A stretch of DNA of 64,000 bases. It comes from an uncultured Aquimarina sp. (GTDB lineage: Bacteria > Bacteroidota > Bacteroidia > Flavobacteriales > Flavobacteriaceae). This document shows, piece after piece, positions 55,412 to 63,903 of the stretch. Numbering within the stretch: position 1 is the first letter of the stretch; each line of letters starts with the position of its first letter. The stretch spans positions 186,001-250,000 of the forward strand of contig NZ_CANLOZ010000004.1 of the NCBI RefSeq assembly GCF_947492965.1. The letters are read 5' to 3'. The translations under genes were made by a program, and so were the position numbers. Below the pieces are notes generated by a model that was not told the DNA's origin, made no database searches, and saw nothing but the letters and a program-made list of their open reading frames with translations.

Positions 55412-55514
55412 AAGAGATCAGATATGAAATGAGCCATAGCATTTTGGGAACACCCAGTAAAATCAACATTGGCGAATTCCAATAGACAATTGAAGAAAAA
55501 TAAAACAAGAACAG

Positions 55515-55859
55515 ATGAAAGAGTTTTTAATGCTTATAAGAGGAGGTCAGGAAGGATATCAATCTGCATCACCTAATGAGATGCAAAAAAATATGGAGCA
55601 CTGGCAAAAATGGATGGCTGGACTTGCTAGAGAAGAAAGATTAGTAGGTGGGCAACCTTTAGTCAGCGAAGGAAATACTTTAACAGGTAGTAAAAAAGCA
55701 TTTACTGATCGCCCATTTGCCGAAGGAAAGGAATTGGTAGGTGGATATCTATTAATTAAAGCCGAATCCCTTGCGGAAGCTACAGAAATCGCAAAAGGAT
55801 GTCCAAGTTTTGAGTATGATTGTAGTGTCGAAGTGCGCGAAATAGCTCCAGTTGGATAA
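55515..55859 (+). CDS. YCII-like (DGPF) protein 2
   Basis: A 114-residue DGPF-family protein paralogous to 55064..55411, with MKEFLMLIRGG, NMEHWQKWMAGLAREERLVGGQPL, and the FAEGKELVGGYLLIKAESLAEATEIAKGCP block shared with its neighbour. The stop codon overlaps the TTG start of the sigma factor gene by 8 bp, so the three genes are probably one operon. Confidence 0.93.
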   Translation: MKEFLMLIRGGQEGYQSASPNEMQKNMEHWQKWMAGLAREERLVGGQPLVSEGNTLTGSKKAFTDRPFAEGKELVGGYLLIKAESLAEATEIAKGCPSFEYDCSVEVREIAPVG

Positions 55860-57150
55860 TATTCGTTGTTTTTTGAAATCGAGAGAAAACATACATGATA
55901 CTTTAAACCATCTTTTCAGACAGGAATCTGGAAAGATGGTTGCTGTTTTAGTAAAGGTTTTTGGTATAGAGAATTTGGAAATTGCAGAAGATGTAGTGCA
56001 AGATGCCTTGGTAAGTGCTCTAGAGACTTGGAAGTTTAGAGGAGTGCCAGACAATCCAAAAGCTTGGTTATATAGGACTGCCCGGAATAAGGCTATTGAT
56101 ATAATTAGAAGAAAAAAGCATAGTAAAACTATTGATTTTTCTGACCCAGAAAGAAAGCTGCTAACCTCGGAATATACTCTAAGTAGTACGATGGATAATT
56201 TTTGGAAAGAGGAATATATAAAAGATGATTTCTTAGCAATGATGTATGCTTGTTGTCACCCAGATATTTCTCCAGAAAATCAAATTACTTTTATATTAAA
56301 ATCTCTTTGCGGATTTAGTACTAAAGAAGTTGCAAAATCTTTTCTTACATCAGAAGATACCATTTCTAAGAGAATATATCGCACAAAAGAGCATTTTAGG
56401 AAACATCAAATACGTCCTGAGATTCCTTCATCCGAAGAGATTACCTCTAAAACCACAGTGGTGTTAAGTACGATTTATCTAATATTTAATGAGGGGTATA
56501 ATTCTACGCATCATGATCAATTAATCAGAAAAGATATCATCTCTCAGGCCCTATGGTTATGTAAGTCTTTGCTGGATACTGAACTCACACAATTACCCGA
56601 AGTTTATGCTTTAATGGCATTAATGCTTTTTCATACAGCACGATTAGATAGCCGACTTAGTGATCAAGGAGAATTGATTTTACTTTCTGATCAAGATAGA
56701 ACCATATGGAATGAAGAGTTAATTGCACAAGGAAGCCGATATTTAAATCAATCTGCTTTTGGGGAGTCTTTATCCACCTATCATTTAGAAGCTGCAATTG
56801 CTTATAAGCATTGTATTGCTAAGAGTTATGAGACTACAGATTGGAAAGAAATATTAAAATATTATGATCTTTTATTAAAGATTAAGAGCGACCCAATTGT
56901 TTCTCTTAATAGATGCTTGGTTATTTTAGAATTATATGGAGCAGAAGAAGCACTAAATGCCATAAAATCCATTAAAGATCAGAAATTATTGAAAAAATAT
57001 TACCTCTACCATGCAACTCTAGGAGATATTTATCAACAGTTGATACAACCAAATATCGCAGTCAAATATTATCAAAATGCAATGAAACTCACCCAATCTG
57101 CACCAGAAAAACAACTATTGAAGCACAAAATAGGTGAAATATTGAACTAA
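55852..57150 (+). CDS. ECF42-like sigma factor with TPR-type C-terminus
   Basis: A 432-residue sigma factor. Regions 2 and 4 (LNHLFRQESGKMVAVLVKVFG, VVQDALVSALETW, FILKSLCGFSTKEVAKSFLTSEDTISKRIYRTKE) are followed by a long C-terminal domain (about 200-432) with NEGYNSTHHDQLIRKD, LEAAIAYKHC and SDPIVSLNRCLVI. Both the length and this DUF6596/TPR-like extension fit ECF42. The start is probably TTG 55852 or TTG 55873; no ATG lies before the conserved part. No anti-sigma gene is present, as usual for ECF42, whose C-terminal domain itself is thought to control activity. Confidence 0.93.
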   Translation: MDNIRCFLKSRENIHDTLNHLFRQESGKMVAVLVKVFGIENLEIAEDVVQDALVSALETWKFRGVPDNPKAWLYRTARNKAIDIIRRKKHSKTIDFSDPERKLLTSEYTLSSTMDNFWKEEYIKDDFLAMMYACCHPDISPENQITFILKSLCGFSTKEVAKSFLTSEDTISKRIYRTKEHFRKHQIRPEIPSSEEITSKTTVVLSTIYLIFNEGYNSTHHDQLIRKDIISQALWLCKSLLDTELTQLPEVYALMALMLFHTARLDSRLSDQGELILLSDQDRTIWNEELIAQGSRYLNQSAFGESLSTYHLEAAIAYKHCIAKSYETTDWKEILKYYDLLLKIKSDPIVSLNRCLVILELYGAEEALNAIKSIKDQKLLKKYYLYHATLGDIYQQLIQPNIAVKYYQNAMKLTQSAPEKQLLKHKIGEILN

Positions 57151-57166
57151 ATATTTCTATGAAAAA

Positions 57167-58102
57167 TTATTGGCAATCTTTCATAGATTCATAATAACTT
57201 CTATATTCTTCATAGGTAATTTTTTTTCTTCCTTTTTCTAGAGTAATTGTATTTTGATTCGAAAAGTCAGAGTAGGGTAGTACTTTTTTCGGAAATCCGT
57301 CAATTACTATTTCAAAATAGCTGTTGTCCGAAATTTTACTAGTATTTATTTCTATAGTAAACTTTCCATCGTAATCAGTAAATGCGTAGGCGCAAGAAGA
57401 GTCTGATATTTGTAGTTTTACCACGGCAATGGGTACAATAGATCCATCAGGTTTCTGAATCGTTCCTTCAATTTTTTGAAGTCCTCCAGAAACAGTAGGA
57501 GTGTCAGGAGCTTGCGACAAAACTTGTGGTTGTTCTTCTGTTCTCGTGTTAGCCGCAAGATCTTCAATTGTCCAATTATCTAATTTTTTACCTTTCTTAT
57601 ATTCTCCTTTTACAATAACACCAGAAGCATCCTGTCTCCAATAATCTCCATGTTTTTTGCCGTTTTTATAATTGATCTTCTCTTTAGATCCTCCTTTTGA
57701 GACATTCCATAAACCTTCTTTTAAGCCTTTTTCGTAATATCCTTCTTCTGTAAAAGTGAAACCATTATCAGAATTATAATAATATCCATTTCTTACATTA
57801 TCCTCATAATTTTCTATAGTAGACAGATCTAAAGTTCCTTTTTTTCTAAATATTAAAAAATGAACCCATTCTCCATGTTTCTTTCCTTTTTGATATTCGA
57901 TTTTATGGATACCTATTAGTTTTTTGTCTTTAAATTCTCTTACGTAATATTTACCGTGAAGTTCGTTTTCCTCTTCAGGGTTTAATAAGTCATCATATTC
58001 TTTTTTTGTTAACTCGATATATCCACCTTCTACAGGTGTTTGAGCATTCATACCAGAATGAAATATTCCTGATAGTATGAGTAAGATTAGAATTTTTTTC
58101 AT
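57167..58102 (-). CDS. YwqK/MORN-like exported protein with carboxypeptidase-like tail
   Basis: A 311-residue protein with a signal peptide ending GMNAQ (start taken at 58102; an in-frame ATG at 58117 adds five residues). The N-terminal part has MORN-like YwqK repeats such as GIHKIEYQKGKKHGEWVHF, GYYEKGLKEGLWNVSKGG and KINYKNGKKHGDYW. After a Pro/Gln linker, a beta domain (about 210-290: IEGTIQKPDGSIVPIAVVKLQI) resembles a carboxypeptidase regulatory domain. Function is unknown. A hairpin and a tiny reading frame lie upstream, a possible leader. Confidence 0.85.
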   Translation of the reverse strand: MKKILILLILSGIFHSGMNAQTPVEGGYIELTKKEYDDLLNPEEENELHGKYYVREFKDKKLIGIHKIEYQKGKKHGEWVHFLIFRKKGTLDLSTIENYEDNVRNGYYYNSDNGFTFTEEGYYEKGLKEGLWNVSKGGSKEKINYKNGKKHGDYWRQDASGVIVKGEYKKGKKLDNWTIEDLAANTRTEEQPQVLSQAPDTPTVSGGLQKIEGTIQKPDGSIVPIAVVKLQISDSSCAYAFTDYDGKFTIEINTSKISDNSYFEIVIDGFPKKVLPYSDFSNQNTITLEKGRKKITYEEYRSYYESMKDCQ

Positions 58103-58245
58103 GATTAGTGCGTTCAATTATGTGATTTTCCCTTGATCACTAAAGTTAATTTTTTTTGTTGTTATTTCAAATAACCCTTTACATAAAGAAGGACTCATTT
58201 TACTTAAAATCAAAAACAATACCAATTTGTTACCTTTTATGCATA

Positions 58246-58275
58246 AAAAAGCCTATCATACTAGATAGGCTTTTT
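58246..58275 (-). terminator. Hairpin upstream of the YwqK-like gene
   Basis: AAAAAGCCTATC pairs with GATAGGCTTTTT around a 6-nt loop and is nearly symmetric. It stands between divergent genes, 144 bp before the start of the minus-strand gene, so it cannot terminate either neighbour in its normal direction. Confidence 0.75.
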
Positions 58276-58338
58276 AAATAATTATGCAATTTTTCCAATT
58301 TGTTTGCTTTCCCTTATTTCTATATGAGATAAGAAATG

Positions 58339-58395
58339 TTATCTTCTTATGGCATAGCCACAAGAGGAAGGCAATTCTTTAATAAAATTCATCAT
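58339..58395 (-). CDS. Possible 18-residue leader peptide
   Basis: A tiny frame MMNFIKELPSSCGYAIRR ends about 63 bp before the hairpin at 58246..58275, in the orientation of the YwqK-like gene. The order tiny peptide, terminator, gene is what a transcription attenuator would show. There is no run of one amino acid, so the type of control is unclear. A chance frame or a short secreted peptide is equally possible. Confidence 0.3.
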   Translation of the reverse strand: MMNFIKELPSSCGYAIRR

Positions 58396-58680
58396 AATTT
58401 TAAAACTAAATCTAAAGTGCGTGTGTAAAAATCTCATAGTCCTTTCTTTTATTATTAAACGCTCGATCATCTAGATACCCTACCTTTTCTTAAATTAAAT
58501 ATGGATATAAATAGCATTACAGAGATGCGGATTATATAGAAGCTATGACTATTAGATTTAATAGGAGATACCTGTTTAAGAGGATTTCAAGGTTTTTTTT
58601 ATTAGTACTGATATTTTTTTCGGACTAGGTGTAACAATTAGAAGAGAATTGCATCAAAGAGAAAATTAAAAAAGAAAATC

Positions 58681-59520
58681 ATGAGAAATTTTAAAATCAC
58701 TTTAGTTCTATGTATGTTAGTTCATATCACATTTAGTCAGGTTCCAGCAATAACGGTTCAAGTATCTGGTTCAGGAGCACCTGTATTGTATTTACCAGGT
58801 TTTACAAATCCTGGATCTGTTTGGAAGGAAACAGTATCTAATCTAAAAGGCACTCATGAACATCATTTGATATCTTACGCAGGGTTTGATGGAAACGCTC
58901 CTATAGAGATGCCTTGGTACCTTACTATTAAGAAAGAGTTAGTTGATTACATAGAGAAAAAACAGTTAAAAAATGTAATTATTATAGGTCATAGTATGGG
59001 AGGTAATTTGGCAATTGATATCGCCGCGGCTATTCCAAATGATATAAAAAGTTTAATCCTGGTGGATTCTATTCCTTGTATGAGAGAATTGATGATGCCA
59101 GGCGTTTCAGTGGATCAAATCCAATATGATAGTCCGTATAATAACCAAATGCTAAACATGAATGAAGATCAGTTTAAGCAAACTGCTACGATGATGGCCC
59201 AGAATATGACCAATAAAAAAGATAAAGTTGATGTTTTATTAAATTGGATACTGAAAGCCGACCGAAAAACATACGTATATGGATATACTGATCTTTTAAA
59301 ACTGGATTTACGAACGGTGCTAGATAAGGTAACTGCTGAAACATTGATTATTGGGGCAGCTTTCCCAACAATTGAAGTAGCAGAGTCGAACTACAACAAG
59401 CAATACGCTACTTTGTCTAATAAAAAAATAGAAATGATAGCAGATAGTAAACACTTTATTATGTTTGATCAGCCAGAAGTATTCTATCAAAAGGTAAATG
59501 CATTTTTAGGTAATGAGTAA
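58681..59520 (+). CDS. Exported alpha/beta hydrolase of the ECF locus
   Basis: A 279-residue hydrolase with a signal peptide ending HITFSQ. It has YLPGFTNPGSVW (oxyanion region), the nucleophile elbow GHSMGGN with Ser105, and the final His in ADSKHFIMFDQPE. It resembles proline iminopeptidase-like or ester hydrolases with a cap domain. It overlaps the downstream ECF sigma gene by 8 bp, so enzyme and regulator are cotranslated, an unusual arrangement. The substrate is unknown. Confidence 0.92.
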   Translation: MRNFKITLVLCMLVHITFSQVPAITVQVSGSGAPVLYLPGFTNPGSVWKETVSNLKGTHEHHLISYAGFDGNAPIEMPWYLTIKKELVDYIEKKQLKNVIIIGHSMGGNLAIDIAAAIPNDIKSLILVDSIPCMRELMMPGVSVDQIQYDSPYNNQMLNMNEDQFKQTATMMAQNMTNKKDKVDVLLNWILKADRKTYVYGYTDLLKLDLRTVLDKVTAETLIIGAAFPTIEVAESNYNKQYATLSNKKIEMIADSKHFIMFDQPEVFYQKVNAFLGNE

Positions 59521-60007
59521 AAAGCAGCAACTTTTCGAAGATATATACAAAGATTCTTATCCTATGATCTTGCAAATGTGTTTAGGGTACATGAAAGGGG
59601 ATATGGATTTGGCTAAGGATCTTTCGCAAGAAGTATGTATCAATATTTGGAACTCTTTAGATGATTTTAGAGGAAAGTCTTCCTATAGAACCTGGATATA
59701 TCGAATTACAGTAAATACCTGTTTACAGCATATACGAAAAGAAAAGAAGTCTAAGAAAGTGGCAATTGATCAAATGTTACAAGCAATTCCTGCAGAGCCT
59801 CATGAAATTGAAACAACCAAAAGCAAGAGTTTATATATAGCTATTGGAAAATTAATAGAAATAGATCGTTTACTAATTATGATGGTACTGGATGGTCAGG
59901 ATTATGATAGTATATCAGAAATAATGGGAATCCAACCAACAAATGTTCGAGTAAAGATCCATAGAATTAAAAAAAGATTGAAAAAAATATTAGAACATGG
60001 AGAATGA
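59513..60007 (+). CDS. ECF RNA polymerase sigma factor
   Basis: A 164-residue ECF sigma factor: region 2 with YKDSYPMILQMCLGYMKGDMDLAKDLSQEVCINIWNSLDDFRGKSSYRTWIYRI, and region 4 with IEIDRLLIMMVLDGQDYDSISEIMGIQPTNVRVKIHRIKKRLKK. It overlaps the hydrolase gene by 8 bp and the next gene by 11 bp. The following membrane protein is the natural candidate for its anti-sigma factor. Confidence 0.94.
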   Translation: MSKKQQLFEDIYKDSYPMILQMCLGYMKGDMDLAKDLSQEVCINIWNSLDDFRGKSSYRTWIYRITVNTCLQHIRKEKKSKKVAIDQMLQAIPAEPHEIETTKSKSLYIAIGKLIEIDRLLIMMVLDGQDYDSISEIMGIQPTNVRVKIHRIKKRLKKILEHGE

Positions 60008-60611
60008 ATTTGAAGCCTTGCAGAATCAATGGCAAAAAGATAAAAATAGTATCGAAAATGATGCTAAGGAAAATAGTATAGAAGAAGTATTATCAATAAT
60101 TCGAAAAAAGAAGACTTGGAGTACAAAATTTCATTACGGGAATATTGTGGTACTTTCCATTGTATTGTTAGGGATTACAGCATTTTTCTATTTTGTAGCT
60201 CCTGTAGAAAAGGTGCTTAGTAGAATAGGGGTAAGTTTGATGATAGGAGGACTATTGATAAGAATAATTATTGAATTTATCAGTGTATCCAAATCCAAAA
60301 AAATAAACATGTTAGATCATGCATTACATGCTACAGAGGATACTATAGCGTTTTATAAGTTTAGGAGACAAATTCATGGACCTGTAACGATAGTTATCGT
60401 AGCGTTGTATACGATTGGTTTTTATATGATTAGTCCAGAGTTTAGTTTGTACTTCGAAAAATGGCAAATGATTTTGATCGACGGTTCATATATAGTTGGA
60501 GCTGTTATTTTGATAATTACAATCCGAAAAAACATTAAAAAAGAGATAAGGATATTATCAGAGATCGTTGGTTTAAAAAAGAAAATGCTAGATGGAGCTG
60601 CTACATCATAA
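59997..60611 (+). CDS. Membrane protein, probable anti-sigma factor
   Basis: A 204-residue protein with a soluble N-terminus (about 1-45, EFEALQNQWQKDKNSIEND) and four hydrophobic segments (about 48-68, 76-96, 127-147 and 161-181). It overlaps the ECF sigma gene by 11 bp. Size, order and the short cytoplasmic head suit an anti-sigma factor, but no zinc motif or known anti-sigma domain is seen. I rate the role as an inference from context. Confidence 0.75.
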   Translation: MENEFEALQNQWQKDKNSIENDAKENSIEEVLSIIRKKKTWSTKFHYGNIVVLSIVLLGITAFFYFVAPVEKVLSRIGVSLMIGGLLIRIIIEFISVSKSKKINMLDHALHATEDTIAFYKFRRQIHGPVTIVIVALYTIGFYMISPEFSLYFEKWQMILIDGSYIVGAVILIITIRKNIKKEIRILSEIVGLKKKMLDGAATS

Positions 60612-60617
60612 ATATTG

Positions 60618-61700
60618 TTAATTAAGAATGTAAATTAAGCGACCATCCATGTGATCAGCAACTTTTCCATAGGCGATTAAAGATGCTCCCAAGGTCCAAC
60701 GTTTGGATTTTCCAATACTGTACCAAAAGGAGTATCGCTGATATAGCCAGTTGCCTTGTATGTTTTTTGGACGTGTCAAGTAAAAACCAAAAGATTGTAA
60801 AAAGTAAAAGCTACCAATAGAAAATTGATGTCCTGCAGTAATGGCAGAAGAAAAAGCAGAATCAGCAATTCCTCTTTGTTTAGCGATTTCTCGATCAGAA
60901 AGGTCATACCAAAGCTCCACTCCAGCATTAAGCCCGTTAATGCCTGATAAAGGTTTTAGAATTCCGCCAGTTAATCCGATTAAAAGATGATTAGAAGCCT
61001 CAGCTTCTCTATCGGAAGATCTAAGACTTACAAACGAACCTATATAGTAATCTAAGGAGGTTTCATAAGATCGCAATGATTCGGGTTTTCTTTTTAAAGG
61101 AGTGTCATTAATAATTCTATCAATTCCAATAGAAAAGGTTGGGAAATTCATTCCTTTATTAGGTTGTTTTTGCCCTCCATTAGAAATATGATTATAATTA
61201 GCTGATAGGTTGATCGCGTACTTATTATTAAGATGATAATTAAGGTTAAGTGATAAAGCAAGAAAAAAACTCAAGTTTGTACTAAATAGTACATTTTCAG
61301 GATTCGTTTCTTCATCAAAAATGGTATCAAGATAGGTAGCTCCAACCGCCCCTCTTAACGAAAAACGTAAAGGTCCTTTATAGGTGAAATAGGGTTCTAC
61401 AAAGTAAATAAGGTTGTAAGAACTGCCAAGAATATCCGGATTGTTATAATTAAAATAAGCAAAAGAAAAACCAGATCTGCCATAACAAAAGCAAGTTTTC
61501 CATGCTTTGTCACTAGTCTTTAACCAACTATATTCTAATTGAATTCCATATGGGTTGGTTTGTGAAATTGGTTTTAATTCAGGAGAGTGTGCAATGATAA
61601 AACCATAATGCGATTTTAAACCATAAAAAGTAGGATTAGTCTGTGCATTCATAAAACCATAAATACATAAAATAACTATGGTTGTTATTATCTTTTTCAT
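60618..61700 (-). CDS. PagL-like acyloxyacyl/lipid A hydrolase
   Basis: A 360-residue secreted beta-barrel protein (signal ending YGFMNAQ). It matches the Bacteroidota acyloxyacyl hydrolase group: a NHISNGGQKQPNKG segment with the His-x-Ser-Asn active site of PagL-type lipid A deacylases, and repeated aromatic barrel strands through to the end. It would sit in the outer membrane and trim lipid A. It is convergent with the ECF operon, and the gap between stop codons is 6 bp. Confidence 0.85.
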   Translation of the reverse strand: MKKIITTIVILCIYGFMNAQTNPTFYGLKSHYGFIIAHSPELKPISQTNPYGIQLEYSWLKTSDKAWKTCFCYGRSGFSFAYFNYNNPDILGSSYNLIYFVEPYFTYKGPLRFSLRGAVGATYLDTIFDEETNPENVLFSTNLSFFLALSLNLNYHLNNKYAINLSANYNHISNGGQKQPNKGMNFPTFSIGIDRIINDTPLKRKPESLRSYETSLDYYIGSFVSLRSSDREAEASNHLLIGLTGGILKPLSGINGLNAGVELWYDLSDREIAKQRGIADSAFSSAITAGHQFSIGSFYFLQSFGFYLTRPKNIQGNWLYQRYSFWYSIGKSKRWTLGASLIAYGKVADHMDGRLIYILN

Positions 61701-61812
61701 GGTGAGTCAACTAGCTATTAAATTTACTGAAAATTACACGGTATTAAAATCGAATTCTTAAATTTATTGAAATGTTCATATACCTATAGAACAATATTAA
61801 TCTAGGAAAATC

Positions 61813-62565
61813 TTGAAACCAATACATACTATCGAAGATGTTATCATCAATTTAGATGATATTATAGCAATATCAAAGACAAAAAATGACCCTTTAGGGT
61901 ATTTTGCAGCATTGTATAGAAGAGTTACTATTAGAGTGAAAGAAGGAATTGAAACTGGTTTTTTTGATGATGGAGCGAGAATGGAATTATTAGATGTAGT
62001 CTTTGCCAAAAGATATATTGATGCTTATTTCTCTTATCTGAGGTTAGAGGAGGTAACCGATTCCTGGGAAATAGCTTTTGAAGTATCCCAAGATTATTGG
62101 CCTATTGTAATACAACACTTGCTAGTCGGTATTAATGCGCATATAAATTTGGATTTGGGTATCGCTGCTGCCGAAATTTCTAAGGGGAAAAATATTAATG
62201 ATCTTAAAGGGGATTTTGATAAAATAAACGAGATCCTATCGTCATTAGTTATAGAAGTTGAAAAAGACCTATCAGAAATATGGCCAACGTTTAGAAAAAT
62301 ACTTAAGCTCTTTGGCAATATAGATAATTTTCTAATTGATTTTAGTATGGAGTTGGCTAGAGACGGTGCATGGGAATTTGCTAAGGAATTAGCAATGACT
62401 TCTGAAGAAACTTTCGATCAGAGAATTATTTACAGAGACCAAAAAATAAAAGAGAAAGCATTTATTATTACCAATCCAGGTTGGACTGTTCGAGTGATTT
62501 TGGGTATCATGAGAATTGCAGAAAGCGGATCAGTTGCAGATAAAATTCAAAAGTTGATAGCCTGA
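61813..62565 (+). CDS. DUF5995-like protein
   Basis: A 250-residue soluble protein. It shows DPLGYFAALYRRVTIRVKEGIETGFFDDGARMELLDVVFAKRYIDAY, then QHLLVGINAHINLDLGIAAAEI, which match DUF5995 as I recall it. His in INAHIN and the acidic residues suggest a metal site, as in phospholipase-like helical folds, but this is not certain. The start is TTG 61813, as no ATG precedes the conserved part. It stands alone on the plus strand. Confidence 0.8.
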   Translation: MKPIHTIEDVIINLDDIIAISKTKNDPLGYFAALYRRVTIRVKEGIETGFFDDGARMELLDVVFAKRYIDAYFSYLRLEEVTDSWEIAFEVSQDYWPIVIQHLLVGINAHINLDLGIAAAEISKGKNINDLKGDFDKINEILSSLVIEVEKDLSEIWPTFRKILKLFGNIDNFLIDFSMELARDGAWEFAKELAMTSEETFDQRIIYRDQKIKEKAFIITNPGWTVRVILGIMRIAESGSVADKIQKLIA

Positions 62566-62933
62566 TATAACGAAAATTTTCGTTAGAATCTGTGTGATTT
62601 ATCTTTCAAAATTATATGACAGAATACTAATTGTTATTTTATACAAGTATAAATATTCAAATTATAAAATTATTTCCCTCAAATCATCTTAAAAGCTTCT
62701 TAAGTTTTAATTTTTCATTACCATTTTAGTCAAATAATCAACGAAAACGTTTGCGTTTTAAATTTTACTGTGATCCCTTGTGGAATCTAATATGAAGCGA
62801 ATGTAATACTTTTTTATATTAACAAAAAATAAACAATTTATTTGATGATTTAATATTGTTTAATTTGTTTTGTTAAGGTATTCGTAATTATGTTTCTAAT
62901 TTAGTTGCATTCTTTTTAACTAAATATCATATT
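62566..62933. other. Regulatory region upstream of the GH16 gene
   Basis: Contains the 18-bp LacI-type operator (62740..62757) and AT-rich promoter sequence with TTTG-containing stretches near 62850-62905. No reading frame was seen. Confidence 0.5.
62740..62757. promoter_or_regulatory. LacI-family operator
   Basis: AACGAAAACGTTTGCGTT is an 18-bp near-perfect palindrome (8 of 9 pairs) with the central AACGTT typical of LacI/PurR-family operators. It lies 177 bp before the GH16 ATG. The regulator gene is not in the window. Confidence 0.7.
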
Positions 62934-63836
62934 ATGAGAACACAAATCAACTTTCTAAACTTTTTGCTCTTACTATTATTTGCGTTTGGTTGTGAGACTG
63001 AAGATGAGTTAATAGAAGAAGCTGTAAATATCACAGATGCTACAGAGAATGCAATTGAAGGAAAAGCTGGACCTTGGGTAAGACAGTTTACAGATAACTT
63101 CAATAGTAATGGAAATTTAAATAAGTGGCAAAGAACACATAATCGAACGGATTATAATTCTAGTATCTGTCATTATAGGAATTGGAATTCCGAAATTGCA
63201 AGCCTAGATGGTAGAAGTTGTCTTCGTCTACAAGCCTATCGAGTAAATAGTAATCGTTATGAGTCTGGACACGTAAAGTCTTATTTCGATTTTCATCCAG
63301 GAAATAATCAAGAATATCGATTACGAGCTAGTATTAAGCTCATTGCTAGAGAAGGTAATAATTATAAAGGGTTTGCCGATACTTATGGTGTATGGCCCGC
63401 ATTTTGGACAGTGAATGAAACCAATTGGCCTACACGCGGAGAAATAGATATTATGGAAGGGTATTCCTTTGGTAATCGTGCAGATTTTGGTAGTAATTTG
63501 TTTTATGGTAGCAATGTTGGTCAGAACCAACTTGGAACCAATGCTACAAGAGAATATAGTGTAAGCGAAGGGTGGCATACTTACGAACAACGGTGGATTA
63601 ATAAAAATGGAAACATTACTGTGAAAATCTATGTAGACGGAAGTCTTAAAGCAAACTATACCAATAGTGTGGATAATGATCTTAGATTACAGAATTTTAG
63701 AGATCACAATATTATCCTTAATCTAAATATCGGATCAGATGCAAGATTTGGAATTTTTAATAATTCTCAAATTAATGTTTTCTGGAATACCTACATGTTC
63801 GTGGATTATGTAAGATTGGATAGAAGAACAATTTAG
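62934..63836 (+). CDS. Glycoside hydrolase family 16 lipoprotein
   Basis: A 300-residue lipoprotein (lipobox FGC, Cys21) with a complete GH16 domain. The nucleophile/acid motif is GEIDIMEG with Glu170, Asp172 and Glu175. It also shows FTDNFNSNGNLNKWQR at the start, HVKSYFDFHPG, and a C-terminal NIILNLNIGSDARFGIF. The subfamily cannot be fixed; agarase-, carrageenase- or porphyranase-like activity on algal galactans is plausible. No SusC/SusD pair or sulfatase lies here, but the upstream LacI operator suggests sugar-controlled expression. Confidence 0.93.
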   Translation: MRTQINFLNFLLLLLFAFGCETEDELIEEAVNITDATENAIEGKAGPWVRQFTDNFNSNGNLNKWQRTHNRTDYNSSICHYRNWNSEIASLDGRSCLRLQAYRVNSNRYESGHVKSYFDFHPGNNQEYRLRASIKLIAREGNNYKGFADTYGVWPAFWTVNETNWPTRGEIDIMEGYSFGNRADFGSNLFYGSNVGQNQLGTNATREYSVSEGWHTYEQRWINKNGNITVKIYVDGSLKANYTNSVDNDLRLQNFRDHNIILNLNIGSDARFGIFNNSQINVFWNTYMFVDYVRLDRRTI

Positions 63837-63870
63837 CAGTTGTAAAGACTATATATTTTGATGCTTACAT

Positions 63871-63903
63871 GAGCTGTCTCAGATGTATTTTGAGACAGCT
63901 TTT
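63871..63903 (+). terminator. GH16 terminator
   Basis: AGCTGTCTCA and TGAGACAGCT form a perfect 10-bp stem with a 9-nt loop, followed by TTTT, about 35 bp past the GH16 stop. Confidence 0.88.

Larger units (their letters stand above)
58103..58680. other. Intergenic region, 578 bp
   Basis: Holds the hairpin and tiny frame described separately. The remainder, 58400-58680, is AT-rich and without recognised promoter boxes, RNA genes or repeats. Confidence 0.5.

Noticed and set aside
62934..63836. A polysaccharide utilisation locus around the GH16 gene
   Set aside because: No SusC/SusD pair, sulfatase, further glycosidase or sugar regulator is present up to the window edge. Genes beyond 64000 cannot be judged.
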